Assembly (NCBI GenBank): GCA_964401855.1 | Contig: CAYOAF010000150.1 | Coordinates: 1-18,632 of the forward strand | Reading direction: 5' to 3' | DNA: 18,632 nt | Source: CAJWBT01 sp964401855 | Lineage (GTDB): Bacteria; Chloroflexota; Dehalococcoidia; Lucifugimonadales; UBA3495 | Shown here: positions 6,115-15,600 of the stretch, piece by piece | Numbering within the stretch: position 1 is the stretch's first letter | How the letters are laid out: every line of letters starts with the position of its first letter | Made by a program: the position numbers and the translations under genes | Notes under the pieces: generated by a model | The model's database searches: none | What the model was told of the DNA's origin: nothing | What the model saw: only the letters and a program-made list of their open reading frames with translations

Positions 6115-6597
6115 ATGGCTCAAACAACGAAACGGGAGTTTGTCTACGAAGACGTGGCGGTGGGCACCGAGGTCCCGTCCTGGTCGCTGGACTATTCGGT
6201 CCCGGTCATGGTGCGCTGGTGCGCCGCGGTCGAGACCTGGCGCCGGGACCACTACGATTACGAGTTCGCGGTGAATGAACTCGGCCTGGCCAACGTGGTC
6301 GGCTCCGGCTACTGGACTCAAGCATGCTTCTACAAGCTCCTGTACCACTGGGTTGGAGACGGCGGCTGGGTGTGGAAGGTCTACCACCAGCTGAGGAGCA
6401 ACCTGCTTCCCCATCACACCTTCACCTTTGACGGCAAGGTCTCCGCCAAACGCGTTGAAGATGGCCTGGGCTACGTGGACCTGGACATCGTGCTAAGTCA
6501 GGAAGAGGGGACCGTTCTTTCTCTGGGCACGGCCACCGTCGTGCTGCCGCTCCGGGGCGGCCGGCCCGTACCGTATCCCTTCTTCAAGGGACGATAA
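6115..6597 (+). CDS. MaoC-like dehydratase, C-terminal-type hotdog subunit
   Basis: This 160-residue protein probably partners the preceding gene as the second hotdog subunit of an enoyl-CoA hydratase or dehydratase of MaoC type. The block RRDHYDYEFAVNELGLANVV (43-62) corresponds to the catalytic D-x4-H-x-D segment of MaoC proteins. His46 and Asp48 are kept, but the position of the catalytic Asp (five before His) is Thr41, with Glu40 next to it. The C-terminal half has the strand pattern KVSAKR...VDLDIVL...GTATVVLP. Start ATG has GAGGAG 8 nt upstream and lies 13 nt after the previous stop, so the genes form one operon. Activity may be changed or lost given the Asp substitution; the alignment was made by eye. 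Confidence 0.8.
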   Translation: MAQTTKREFVYEDVAVGTEVPSWSLDYSVPVMVRWCAAVETWRRDHYDYEFAVNELGLANVVGSGYWTQACFYKLLYHWVGDGGWVWKVYHQLRSNLLPHHTFTFDGKVSAKRVEDGLGYVDLDIVLSQEEGTVLSLGTATVVLPLRGGRPVPYPFFKGR

Positions 6598-6736
6598 TCC
6601 CTGATTCTTGCTCAGGTTAGGCTCGGCCAAGGGTGGGCCTGAATGAAACGGCATCTCTGAACAGGACCGCCGGCGGACTTCGACAGCGCCTGCAACCCCC
6701 GGTGCACTCAGGCGCGGCGGAAAGGAGGGACACCCG

Positions 6737-7840
6737 ATGCCTTTGGACTTCCTGCCCCTACCCGGAACCCCCGTGGAAGAACTGGATACCCCAGCCCTTC
6801 TCATTGACCTTCCGGTAATGGAACGCAACCTGAAGACGCTGCACAGCTTCTTCGCCCAGCGCACCTCCAAAGTGAGGCCCCACGTCAAGGCCCACAAGAG
6901 CCCGGTCCTAGCCCACCGGCAACTCGACGCCGGCTCGACCGCGGGAGGGATCTGCTGCGCCAAGGTGGGCGAGGCGGAGGTGATGGTCCATGGCGGCGTC
7001 AAGAACGTTTTTATCGCCAACGAGATAGTGACCCGCCCCAAGATCGCCCGGTTGCTGAGTCTGGCCCGCGACGCCAGCATGATGGTGGCCGTGGACGATC
7101 CCCGCAACGTCGCGGAGCTGTCCGAGGCCGCCCAATCCCAGGGCGTCAACCTGCGTGCCGTGGTTGACGTGAACGTCGGCCTCGACCGGTGCGGGGTCGA
7201 GCCCGGCCCCGGTGTGGTGAAGCTGGCAAAGCTGGTGGCGAATGCCCCGGGCCTTCAGTTCGCCGGGCTGATGGGGTACGAAGGCGGAATGTGGATCGAG
7301 GGCTTCGAAGAGCGCTCCATCGAAACCAAAGCCCGCGTCCAGAAGCTGGTGGACTCACGGGAACTGGTCGAGCGGGCCGGGTTACCCATCGAGGTGGTCA
7401 GCGCCGGGGGCACCGGCACTTGGAACATCACCAGCGAGATCGCCGGGGTCACCGAGGTCCAGGCGGGGGCTTACCCCTTCATGGACACCCACTACCGGTA
7501 CGTGCCCGACTTCGACGTTTCGCTGATGGTCCTGTCCACAGTCATCAGCCAGCCGGCCAAAGACCGGGCCATCGTCGACTGCGGCCACAAGGCCATCGGG
7601 GTAACCCTTGGCCTGCCCGAAGTGGCCTGGCCCAAGGGCGCCCGGGTAGCCAAGCTCTCGGCGGAGCACGGCAGCCTGACGCTGGAAGGCGAGGCCCGGC
7701 AGCTTGCTCTGGGGGACAAGGTGTGGCTTATTCCCTCCCACGGCGGCACTCCGGTCAATATTCACTCGCATTTCTACACGATCCGGGACGGCAAGCTCGA
7801 AGCGGTGTTGGAGATAGCCGCCAACGCCCGCTTTACATAA
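6737..7840 (+). CDS. DSD1/D-threonine aldolase family PLP enzyme
   Basis: This 367-residue fold-type III (alanine-racemase-like barrel) PLP enzyme resembles D-threonine aldolases and metal-dependent D-serine dehydratases. It has LDTPALLIDL (16-25), RPHVKAHK (47-54) with Lys51 as likely PLP lysine, VDVNVGLDRCGV (143-154), the phosphate-binding AGGTGTW (223-229), and a C-terminal PSHGGTPVNIHSH (333-345). In characterised members this last motif is His-x-Cys or His-x-Asp and binds the metal; here it is His335-Gly-Gly, so the second ligand is missing. AAGGAGGG ends 7 nt before ATG. It lies 139 nt after the MaoC pair with no terminator seen, and may be co-transcribed. Aldolase, dehydratase or racemase activity cannot be separated by sequence. 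Confidence 0.87.
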   Translation: MPLDFLPLPGTPVEELDTPALLIDLPVMERNLKTLHSFFAQRTSKVRPHVKAHKSPVLAHRQLDAGSTAGGICCAKVGEAEVMVHGGVKNVFIANEIVTRPKIARLLSLARDASMMVAVDDPRNVAELSEAAQSQGVNLRAVVDVNVGLDRCGVEPGPGVVKLAKLVANAPGLQFAGLMGYEGGMWIEGFEERSIETKARVQKLVDSRELVERAGLPIEVVSAGGTGTWNITSEIAGVTEVQAGAYPFMDTHYRYVPDFDVSLMVLSTVISQPAKDRAIVDCGHKAIGVTLGLPEVAWPKGARVAKLSAEHGSLTLEGEARQLALGDKVWLIPSHGGTPVNIHSHFYTIRDGKLEAVLEIAANARFT

Positions 7841-7855
7841 CATGGCAAACATTCA

Positions 7856-7872
7856 AGGCCGGCAACCGGCCT
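7856..7872. terminator. Hairpin between convergent genes
   Basis: A perfect 7-bp inverted repeat AGGCCGG/CCGGCCT with loop CAA lies 16 nt after the PLP gene stop and 26 nt beyond the MFS stop on the other strand. Being symmetric, it could serve both transcripts. There is no T-run on either side. Confidence 0.4.
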
Positions 7873-7897
7873 GGTCATCCCCGGGACTAACCAGCCG

Positions 7898-9151
7898 TCA
7901 GGACACAGACCACAGATCCCGAAGCCACGACGCGATCACCACGGTCAACACCGCTCCCCCGGTCGCCATTACGGCAATCGCGCGCGGCGCGCCCATGAGG
8001 TCGGCCATGGCGCCGATCGCCAGGAGACCCATGGGCAGCCCGTACACGGCCATGGAACGAATTCCCATTATCCTGCCCCGAAGCTCTGTAGGAGCCAGCC
8101 TCAAGACCAGCGAATCGATGCTCACGAGGCTGAACGATTGGCTGGCGCCAGACGCCAGCAGAATGGCCAGAGAGACGGCCATCCAAGAAGATTGGGTGAA
8201 AAGCAGGATGGTCGTGCACCAACCCAGCACTGCCAGAACCGCCATCATACCGGGCCTGGCGAACCGTCCTTTCGCGGCCAGGCCGAAGGAACCGACGAAA
8301 GCGCCCGTGGCGACTGCCGAGGTCAGCGCCGCGAGTCCTACCGGGCCTGTATGCAGCACGTCCCTGGCGAAGACGGGCATCATGCCGTGGGTGAGAGGGA
8401 AAGCGGCCAGGTTGATTAGGAAGGCGAAAAGCAGCAGGGCGAGGACCGCATCGTTCTGGCGAATGTACCCGCCCCCCTCCACCAGGCTACGCCACACCGA
8501 AGGCGACGAGTTGGCCTCCACCGGGCTCGCCGGGCGAACCAACAGGGAGCAAGAGATCCCCAGCAAATTCACTGCGACGATAGCCAGGTATACGGGGCCC
8601 ATGTCGAAGCGGCTCAACATTATGCCGCCGAGCATCGGGCCCACTATCTGGCTCGCGTCCGATCCGGTGCGGTCCAGGGCCATGGCGTTGATCAGTTCCT
8701 CTTTTCTCATCACGTCACCCAGCAACGTTTGCCGGGTGATGTTGTCGAAGGCCCGGGCCAGTCCGCCCACGCTTGTGAGTGCGAAAACGTGCCAGAGTTC
8801 CAGACGATCCGTGACAACGAGCAACAATACCGCCGTGGACAGGGTCGTAATGACCAGGCGCACGCCGATCAGAAGCTGCCGCCGGTTGGAGCGGTCCACC
8901 ACCACGCCGTAGGCGGCGCCAAACAGGGTACCGGTGAAGCGCAGCGCGCCAAACAGGCCAAGCAGCAGCAGGGAGTCGGTCTCGTTCACGACGAACCAGG
9001 AGAGGACCAGTAGCTGCATCTGCTCGGCAAATCTTACCGAGGCGTTGGAGGCCCACAGGAAGCGGTAGTTCCGCACCTGAAAGGACCGCAGGAGCCCTTC
9101 GGTCACCAGCAGCCTTAGCAATGGCTGTCCCTTCTTCGCCCCCGGCTGCAA
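7898..9151 (-). CDS. MFS transporter (EntS/MFS_3-like)
   Basis: This is a 417-residue major facilitator with about 12 hydrophobic segments. Family signs are the N-terminal FRNYRFLW-type stretch (FQVRNYRFLWAS), the loop 2-3 motif GVVVDRSNRRQLL, QTLLGDVMRKEELINAMALD, characteristic of the EntS/MFS_3 drug- or siderophore-export group, and the equivalent second-half loop RGRIMGIRSMAVYG. The start is uncertain: TTG at 9151 gives the length used here, while TTG at 9121 has AAGGGA 6 nt upstream and would remove ten residues. An extended -10 promoter is present at 9217-9225. The gene is convergent with the PLP enzyme and follows addA on the same strand but has its own promoter. The substrate is unknown. 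Confidence 0.88.
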   Translation of the reverse strand: MQPGAKKGQPLLRLLVTEGLLRSFQVRNYRFLWASNASVRFAEQMQLLVLSWFVVNETDSLLLLGLFGALRFTGTLFGAAYGVVVDRSNRRQLLIGVRLVITTLSTAVLLLVVTDRLELWHVFALTSVGGLARAFDNITRQTLLGDVMRKEELINAMALDRTGSDASQIVGPMLGGIMLSRFDMGPVYLAIVAVNLLGISCSLLVRPASPVEANSSPSVWRSLVEGGGYIRQNDAVLALLLFAFLINLAAFPLTHGMMPVFARDVLHTGPVGLAALTSAVATGAFVGSFGLAAKGRFARPGMMAVLAVLGWCTTILLFTQSSWMAVSLAILLASGASQSFSLVSIDSLVLRLAPTELRGRIMGIRSMAVYGLPMGLLAIGAMADLMGAPRAIAVMATGGAVLTVVIASWLRDLWSVS

Positions 9152-9216
9152 CCAACCACAGGACGAGCTTTGCTTTGTACATCACGAGGGCGAGGGGGCC
9201 AGAAGTGCCGGAGTTG

Positions 9217-9225
9217 AGTATAGCA
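9217..9225 (-). promoter_or_regulatory. Extended -10 promoter for MFS gene
   Basis: The minus strand reads TGCTATACT, an extended -10 (TGnTATAAT) with one mismatch. No good -35 lies 17 nt upstream, which fits extended -10 promoters. It lies about 66 nt before the TTG at 9151, in the 161-nt gap after addA. Confidence 0.4.
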
Positions 9226-9312
9226 CCGAGGGAGCAAGGGGGATTTCCTCGTCGTAAAGTCCACCAAAGCAACGCCCATGAAGCTATTCAACGGTCGGAA
9301 ACATCGACCAGG

Positions 9313-12300
9313 TCAGCCAATGGCGGCGAGTGCTTCTTTCGCTTTCTCCGCGGCCGCCGCCACCATCTCTTCAACGTCGTCGAATGATACCTCCATGCCG
9401 GCACGCAAAAAGACTAGCACCACCCGGCACACCGGTTTACCGGTGGCGCGTTGCACCGCCATCGCGTAGGCCCCGGCCTGCAGGGCGTACCGGTCCCGGC
9501 GATGGCTCAGCTCTTCGCCGGCTTCCAGCGTATCGGTCTTGTAGTCCACGACAGTGAGGCCATCCACGTCCTCGAACAGCAGGTCGATGAAGCCCTCGAA
9601 CAGGGCGCCTTCCAGGGGGATACCGACGAACACCTCCCGGTAGTACCGGCCGGTGGCCACCGCCCGCTTCACTATCGGCGTGTCCAGCCCGGTCCGGGCG
9701 AGGCTTGCCACATCTTGCCATCGGTCCCGTATGCCCTCGGCGGCGGCCTGGGCCCGGCTGATCCCCTCCAGGTTCACCCCGGTAGCCAGGTCCACACTCT
9801 GCAACACGCTGTGAACGGCCCGTCCCAGGTTTGTGCCGCCCCGGCCTCGCCGGTAGGGTACCTCGCCGCGCTCCGCCTCTTCCTTGTCTACCTTGGCGAG
9901 AGCGGTCACCGCCAGGCTGGCCGGCCTGGCGGCACGCCGGATAACAGCTTCGCGCCGCAGGACCCATGCCGTCCGGTCCAGTTCGGTATCCACCGGGGCG
10001 TCGCCAGGTCCGGCCGGCGTGGAGAGTTCTTGTGCAACGGGTTTGTCCGGGATGGCTATCTCGTGCCAGAGGCCGTCGCTTTCCGAAGCCAGCTGGCTGA
10101 TTATCGCCGCCGGGGACCCCTTGGCCCTGACCGAGTGGAACAAGTTTACGATAAGATGGTCCCTCGCCCGGGTCGCGGCCACGTACATCAGCCGGACCTT
10201 CTCCGTCTGGTCCGCAGCCCGCTCCCGTGCTTGCGCCTCCTCATATCCGGCGGTGGCAAAGGCCCCGGAGCGGACCTCCACCGACCCGGTGGCCCGGTCG
10301 AAAATGACCGGGTCGGTCCGGTGGGCGCGGTCGACATCCAGGCCCGCCAGCAGGACGATGGGAAATTCCAGTCCTTTGGAAGAGTGAATGGTCATGATGC
10401 GGACGGCATCCTCGTCGGTCTCGAGGACCGGAGCTTCCACCATTCGGGCCCCTTCCCTTGCCTGGCCTTCGATCCAGTCCAGAAAGGCCCGAAGGGAGCT
10501 GCCTCCAACCTGGGCGAAAACCCGGGCCCGCTCGACGACGAAGCGCAGCCTTCGCCACCGCTCCCGGGGCCGGGCTTTCCCGAAACAGGCCTCCACCATC
10601 CGGCGTTCCCGCAGGAACTTCTCGATGAGCCGGTCCGGCGGCTCCCACACCCGGTCCCGGTGGTACCGGCAGAGGAGGTCCAGGGCCTCCTTCACCGGTC
10701 CGCCGGCAGGGCCTGGGTCGAGGTAGTTCAACTTTCCGCCGCTTTCCACGAACTCCAGCATCTCCACGTCGCTGCAGGCGAATGCCGGCGACCGGAGCGC
10801 GGCCACCAGGGCCACCTGGTCGGCCGAAGCGTCGATGGCTCGCAGGCAACCGATGAGGTCCCGGACATCTTGAGTTCCCAGCACCAGAGACGGGCCCTCC
10901 ACACGGTAGGGGATGGCAGCATCATCCAGCGCCTCCTCCAGAGACCTCAGGACGGTCCGCGTAGGCAATAGGATGCATATGTCCTGATACCCCGCGCCGC
11001 GGAGAGCCTGGGAACCGCCGTCCCGCACGCTCCAGGGAGCGGACCGGATGTGGTGAACCAGGGCGGCAATAGCTCCGCCCTCTTCCCGGCGGACTTGCGG
11101 CGCCAAAGCCTTTCGCGGTCCGCCGGCCCGGTGTACTCCGAGGGGCGGCGTGGCATCGGGGGGCGGCCAACTGGCGGAAAGGGGAATGTACGGGGCTTGC
11201 AGGCCCGGCCCGGCTTCGTCGGTCATCCATTTTCCGAACACGGAGTTGACCCAGGAAATGACCGGCTCCTGGGACCGGAAGTTCTGCACCAAGGGCGTGC
11301 TCTCCCGGCCCAGGAGGCCCCGTATCCGCTCCAGGGACGCGATGTCGGCCCGGCGAAACCGGTAGATGGACTGCTTGGTATCGCCGACCAGAAACAACTT
11401 GCCCGGCACGATCTCCATGCGCGTCCAGTCAGCGGCTCCGCCGCCTGGTCCGTCCTCCGCACCCGGTTGGCTGGCCAGGAAGAAAGCGATCTGCGCCTGG
11501 ATTGGGTCGATATCCTGAAACTCATCGATCAATATATGGCTGTAGCGCCCTCGAAAATAACTCCTGACCTCCTGGTTGTCCCGAAGCAGGTCCCGGGCCC
11601 ACACCAGGAGGTCGTGAAACTCAGCCTTTCCCAGGCTGCGCCGTTCATCCACATACGCCAGGACGAAGGAACGCAGGCTATCCAGCAGCGGCAGCAGCGC
11701 CGCCCGCCGCAGGCCTTCCAGCTCTCGCGCTTTCAAGTCCTCAAGTTCCCACAGGAGGTCTTTCATGGCCCGGCAACCGTTTGTCGCCGTAGCCGGGTCA
11801 ACCTCCCAGTCCCCCTGCCTTCCCCTCGAAAACGACAGCTTCCCCCACCGGGCCAGGACACTGAAGGCCGAGCCTGGCTGGCCGCCGGCAGCGCCGAGCC
11901 GGTCCGCCAGGGCGGCCACCCGGCCCGCATGGGAAGCGAGGGGGTCGTCCGGCCCGTACCGGGCCAGAGGCAGCAACCTTCGAATTTCCCCGGCTGCGTC
12001 CACCAGGGACTGGACCGCCTGGGCTGCCGGTTCTTCCGCCGCCGGGAACGGGCGGGTCAGCAGGTCGTAGTCCCGGTGAAATTCCTTGACGATAGATGAC
12101 ATTTCTTCCAGCCGCAACCCCAGGGTGAGGGCCTTCAAAACGAGCGGACCGGTCTCCGCCGACTCCAGGGCCTGGTCCAGCCAGTCCTGCCAGCGCCGCT
12201 CGAAATCGAGGCCGGCCTCGATTTCCTCGACGGTGTCGAATGAGGGCGGGAGTCCGGCCTCCAGCGGCCGCTGCCGGAGCAACGAGCCCGCGAAGCTGTG

Positions 12301-12627
12301 CAGGGTCTGTATGGATGCCCTCTCCATGCCACGCATGGCCAGGAGACAGCGCTCTCTCCGGGCCTCGCCGCAGTCCGGGTCCTGGGCCAGGGTTTCCAGC
12401 GCCCACCGGACCCTCTCCCCAAGCTCGGAGGCCGCCGCTTCGGTGAAGGTGATGGCGGCGATGCTGTCGATATCGGCCCGGCCGGTTGCCAGCAGCTCCA
12501 CGATGCGGGTCACCAGCGCCGTGGTCTTTCCGGTGCCGGCCCCCGCCTCCACGAACAGCGTTTCGTCCAACGACCGGGCAATCCGGTCCCGTTGGGCTTG
12601 GTCTACCGGCATGCCTCCCCCGGTCAT
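9313..12627 (-). CDS. addA: AddA-type UvrD-like helicase-nuclease
   Basis: This 1104-residue subunit of an AddAB-type double-strand-break resection enzyme couples ATP-driven DNA translocation to cleavage. Superfamily 1A motifs are in order: Walker A EAGAGTGKTT (27-36), motif Ia TFTEAAASEL (60-69), motif II ILIDEFQD (365-372), motif III LVGDTKQSIYRFR (413-425), motif IV QNFRS (448-452), motif V TIHSSKGLEFP (746-756) and motif VI YVAATRARD (815-823). A RecB-family PD-(D/E)xK nuclease follows: GRAVH (935-939), Asp1015, VVDYKTD (1026-1032) and QAGAY (1050-1054). All catalytic residues seem present. ATG at 12627 overlaps the addB stop (ATGA) and has GGAGG 7 nt upstream. Translation is probably coupled. 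Confidence 0.93.
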   Translation of the reverse strand: MTGGGMPVDQAQRDRIARSLDETLFVEAGAGTGKTTALVTRIVELLATGRADIDSIAAITFTEAAASELGERVRWALETLAQDPDCGEARRERCLLAMRGMERASIQTLHSFAGSLLRQRPLEAGLPPSFDTVEEIEAGLDFERRWQDWLDQALESAETGPLVLKALTLGLRLEEMSSIVKEFHRDYDLLTRPFPAAEEPAAQAVQSLVDAAGEIRRLLPLARYGPDDPLASHAGRVAALADRLGAAGGQPGSAFSVLARWGKLSFSRGRQGDWEVDPATATNGCRAMKDLLWELEDLKARELEGLRRAALLPLLDSLRSFVLAYVDERRSLGKAEFHDLLVWARDLLRDNQEVRSYFRGRYSHILIDEFQDIDPIQAQIAFFLASQPGAEDGPGGGAADWTRMEIVPGKLFLVGDTKQSIYRFRRADIASLERIRGLLGRESTPLVQNFRSQEPVISWVNSVFGKWMTDEAGPGLQAPYIPLSASWPPPDATPPLGVHRAGGPRKALAPQVRREEGGAIAALVHHIRSAPWSVRDGGSQALRGAGYQDICILLPTRTVLRSLEEALDDAAIPYRVEGPSLVLGTQDVRDLIGCLRAIDASADQVALVAALRSPAFACSDVEMLEFVESGGKLNYLDPGPAGGPVKEALDLLCRYHRDRVWEPPDRLIEKFLRERRMVEACFGKARPRERWRRLRFVVERARVFAQVGGSSLRAFLDWIEGQAREGARMVEAPVLETDEDAVRIMTIHSSKGLEFPIVLLAGLDVDRAHRTDPVIFDRATGSVEVRSGAFATAGYEEAQARERAADQTEKVRLMYVAATRARDHLIVNLFHSVRAKGSPAAIISQLASESDGLWHEIAIPDKPVAQELSTPAGPGDAPVDTELDRTAWVLRREAVIRRAARPASLAVTALAKVDKEEAERGEVPYRRGRGGTNLGRAVHSVLQSVDLATGVNLEGISRAQAAAEGIRDRWQDVASLARTGLDTPIVKRAVATGRYYREVFVGIPLEGALFEGFIDLLFEDVDGLTVVDYKTDTLEAGEELSHRRDRYALQAGAYAMAVQRATGKPVCRVVLVFLRAGMEVSFDDVEEMVAAAAEKAKEALAAIG

Positions 12628-15600
12628 TCGTCGGCCTCCTCAACCTCGGGCGCGGCGGCGAGGCTCACATAGGTAGCCAACTCCAGGTTTCCCCGTTTGC
12701 GGTCCCACAGGACATCCCGGTTCGCCGGGCAGATCCGGTCAAAGTCGCAGAACTGGCAGTTCTGCGGCTTTCCCTCCCGGCCCGGAGGGCCCGGGTTCGC
12801 TGGGAAGAGCCCCTGCCCTATGCCCGAGGCGATGCTCTCCACCACCTCCAGGAACCGGTCCTCCACCTGGGCCAAGGGGACCGTCCTCCGATCGAATCCG
12901 CCGCGAGCGGTCACAAACCAGTAGCAGGCTTCGACATCCGGCTCCCCTTCGACGCCGGAGCGGGCGGCCAGGGCATAGACCGGAAGCTGCAAGTGCCGGC
13001 CTCCGGCGAGTGGGTCGTCTTTCATGTCCTGGTAGTAGCTCGTCCCTCCGGATTTGTAATCGATCACCACAACCTTCGAGGCGCCGGCCAGGGTATCCAC
13101 GCGGTCGATCCGGCCCCTGAAGCGGATTTGTACTCCGCTGTGCAGCATCAGGACCACCGGAGGGAGGCTGCCCTCATCGGTCATCCCGAAGGACCGCTCC
13201 GCCCAGAGGGGCCGCGACCCTTCCTCGGCCCGCCAGCGGCTATCTTCCTCCAGAAAAGCGTCCAGGTCCTGCCGGAATTCTTCTTTGACCGCCTGCCACA
13301 GAAGGTTCTTGCCGGTGACGCCCTCGGCCTCGGCCCGGTCGAACTCCTCTTCGGCTATCTCCCGCAGCAAGGCCAGGTGCCCGCTGTCCCACGGCTGGCC
13401 GAAGCCGGGCAGACCGTCATGGGCCGTCACCGTTTTGATGAAGCGCTCCAGGATGTCATGCATGACCACCCCTCGGTCCAAAGCCGAGATGACCAGGGCT
13501 TCTTCGGGCGGCTCAAGCGCCGAGAGGCTTAGAACGTCGCCCATGAAGTACCGGAAAGGACAGACGGCCCAGCGTTCCAGCCTGGTGGGGGAAACCTCGC
13601 TGTCCGCAGGGAGGGACAGCCGCCGGCTCTTGCCGGCCATCTGGAACAGGCTCCCGTCCCACTCCGTGAAATCCGTACCAAGCCGGCCCCGGTCCATCGC
13701 CAGAAACCGGCCCACTGGAGTAGACTCCGCAGCCAGGAAATGGTCCCCCAGTCGGTGGCTCAGGGCCCGCCACCGGGCCACACTCTCCACGTCATAGTCG
13801 TGGGCGTCCGCCGGGGCCAGCCGCTTCACGAACTCCAGGGAGTGCTCCGAGGAGTGGATGACCGACAGCCAGGTCTGGTCTCCCAGCTTCATGACGTCGG
13901 CCGATCTCACGGGGCTGCCATTCAGACGGCCAGCGGCCTCCAGGAACCAGGGCGAGGGGTACTGGCTCCATCGAGCGGAGGCGTTCATCCTGGGATAGGA
14001 CAGGACTCGCTCCCCGCCGGAGGCCAGAGCGGCCAGAAACGACCGTCTCTCCTCGATCCGCCGGTCACGCCTTAGCGGCAGGCCGGCGCCCTTACCGGCC
14101 GCTTCCCGCATGGAATCGGGCAGCATCGGGTCTTCCGCCGCGTGGGGTGGAAAGGCCCCTTCGGCCAAGCCGGCCAGAATAACCAGGTCGAATTGCATCC
14201 CCTGGGCGGCGGCGGCCGGCGCCACGAATACCCCGGACCCGGTCTGCCCGGTATGCCCGGAGGGCGCCCCCAGCGCGTCGTTCAGCGTCTGGTGGAAGCC
14301 GGCCAGACCGGTCCCCTGTGACGACACCGCATCCAGTCCGGCCAGGTCGTCGACCAGCCCCAAGACGCGGTCGTAGCAGGCTCGATGCTCTTCCGGCCAT
14401 TCCTCGGGGCCATGGGCATACTCTTTCAAGAGGCCTCGGGCCCACTTTGCAAACTCCTGCCATCTGCTCCCATCGGCTGGGGGAAGGAGCCCGGAAAGCC
14501 GCCGGACGAAGGCAGTGAGACGGTCCGCGGATGCCACCAACTCGCCCAATCCCTGGAGCCGGGAGGGCGCTTCCTCCTCGATGGCCGCCGCGGCAGCCAA
14601 CTGCCGGGCCAGGCGGTCCCGGTACCGGCTGACCCGCTCCCGCCACTGGCCGGCGCCCTTCACAACCCCGGCTTTGCGAGATACAATCTCCCACCGGACC
14701 AGCTCATCCGCGGCCAGGCCGCCGCCCGCGCCGAGGCCCACCGGGGACTCGGCTACCCAACCCATGACGCTGTTCCTGCTGAAGTCGCTTTCCACAACGG
14801 ACAGGAGGGACATCAGCAGTTTCCCGGCCGGCGTGTCCCGCAGCGGCGCCGGGTTGGGCCCGGCCACCGGTATCCCGGCGAGGAGCAACTGGCTCGGGAC
14901 CAGGGAAGCGTATGGGTTGGACTGTCGGTACAGCACGGCCATCCGATGAAAGGGCAGACCGCCCTCGGCCCGGCCAGCGATGTGGCGAACCACCCACCTG
15001 ACCTCTTCCTGGACGTCCGGGGCGCACACGAGGTGATGGGCGTCAAAGCTCCCAGGCGCCGGGCCGGTGGGTTGCGCCGGCCCCAGGGCTGCCTGAAACC
15101 TGGCCGCCACATCCTTGTTCACGGCATCGGGCTCCTCGTCTCCGGTGAGTCCGAGGGTCATGGCGCACCGGCCCGCGCCGCCCAGGGCGTTCACCAGGCC
15201 GGCTTCCCCTGGTGAAGGCGGCCGCGTCAGGTGGAAAATGACGAGGCCCAGGTCGCGCAGGGTGCCGGCCGCCGTGCCATCCCGCACCGCCGCGGCGGCC
15301 GCCCAGTACAGCTCTTCAAGGCCGTAGTAGCCGCCGAGCTGCTCCCGGAAGGCCCGATACCAACGAACCATCTGGGAGCGCAGAGGGTCCATGCCCTCCA
15401 ACGCGGATAGCTGGTCAACGGACAACCTCTCCAGGTCTCTGAAAGTGCTCAACAGCGAGGAGTGGAGTCGCGGATGTTGGGCGACCGGCCCCAAAGGCCC
15501 ATCGCCGGCCATGCCGCCAGCCAGGGCGCGGATGGTTTCCTGCTCGGTAAGCTGAGAAAGCGGGGTTTTACTTCGTTCCGCCAGGGCGGGGGAACCGAGG

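Noticed and set aside
7842..8912. Open frame of 356 codons on the plus strand
   Set aside because: It is antisense to the MFS transporter. The high Ser, Thr and Arg content is the complement of membrane-helix codons.
9270..9312. Terminator after addA (GGTCG/CGACC with a 7-nt loop)
   Set aside because: The stem is only 5 bp and has no T-run, which is too weak to call.
9451..10971. Open frame of 506 codons on the plus strand
   Set aside because: It is antisense to addA over the helicase and nuclease motifs. The composition is low-complexity and no domain is recognisable.
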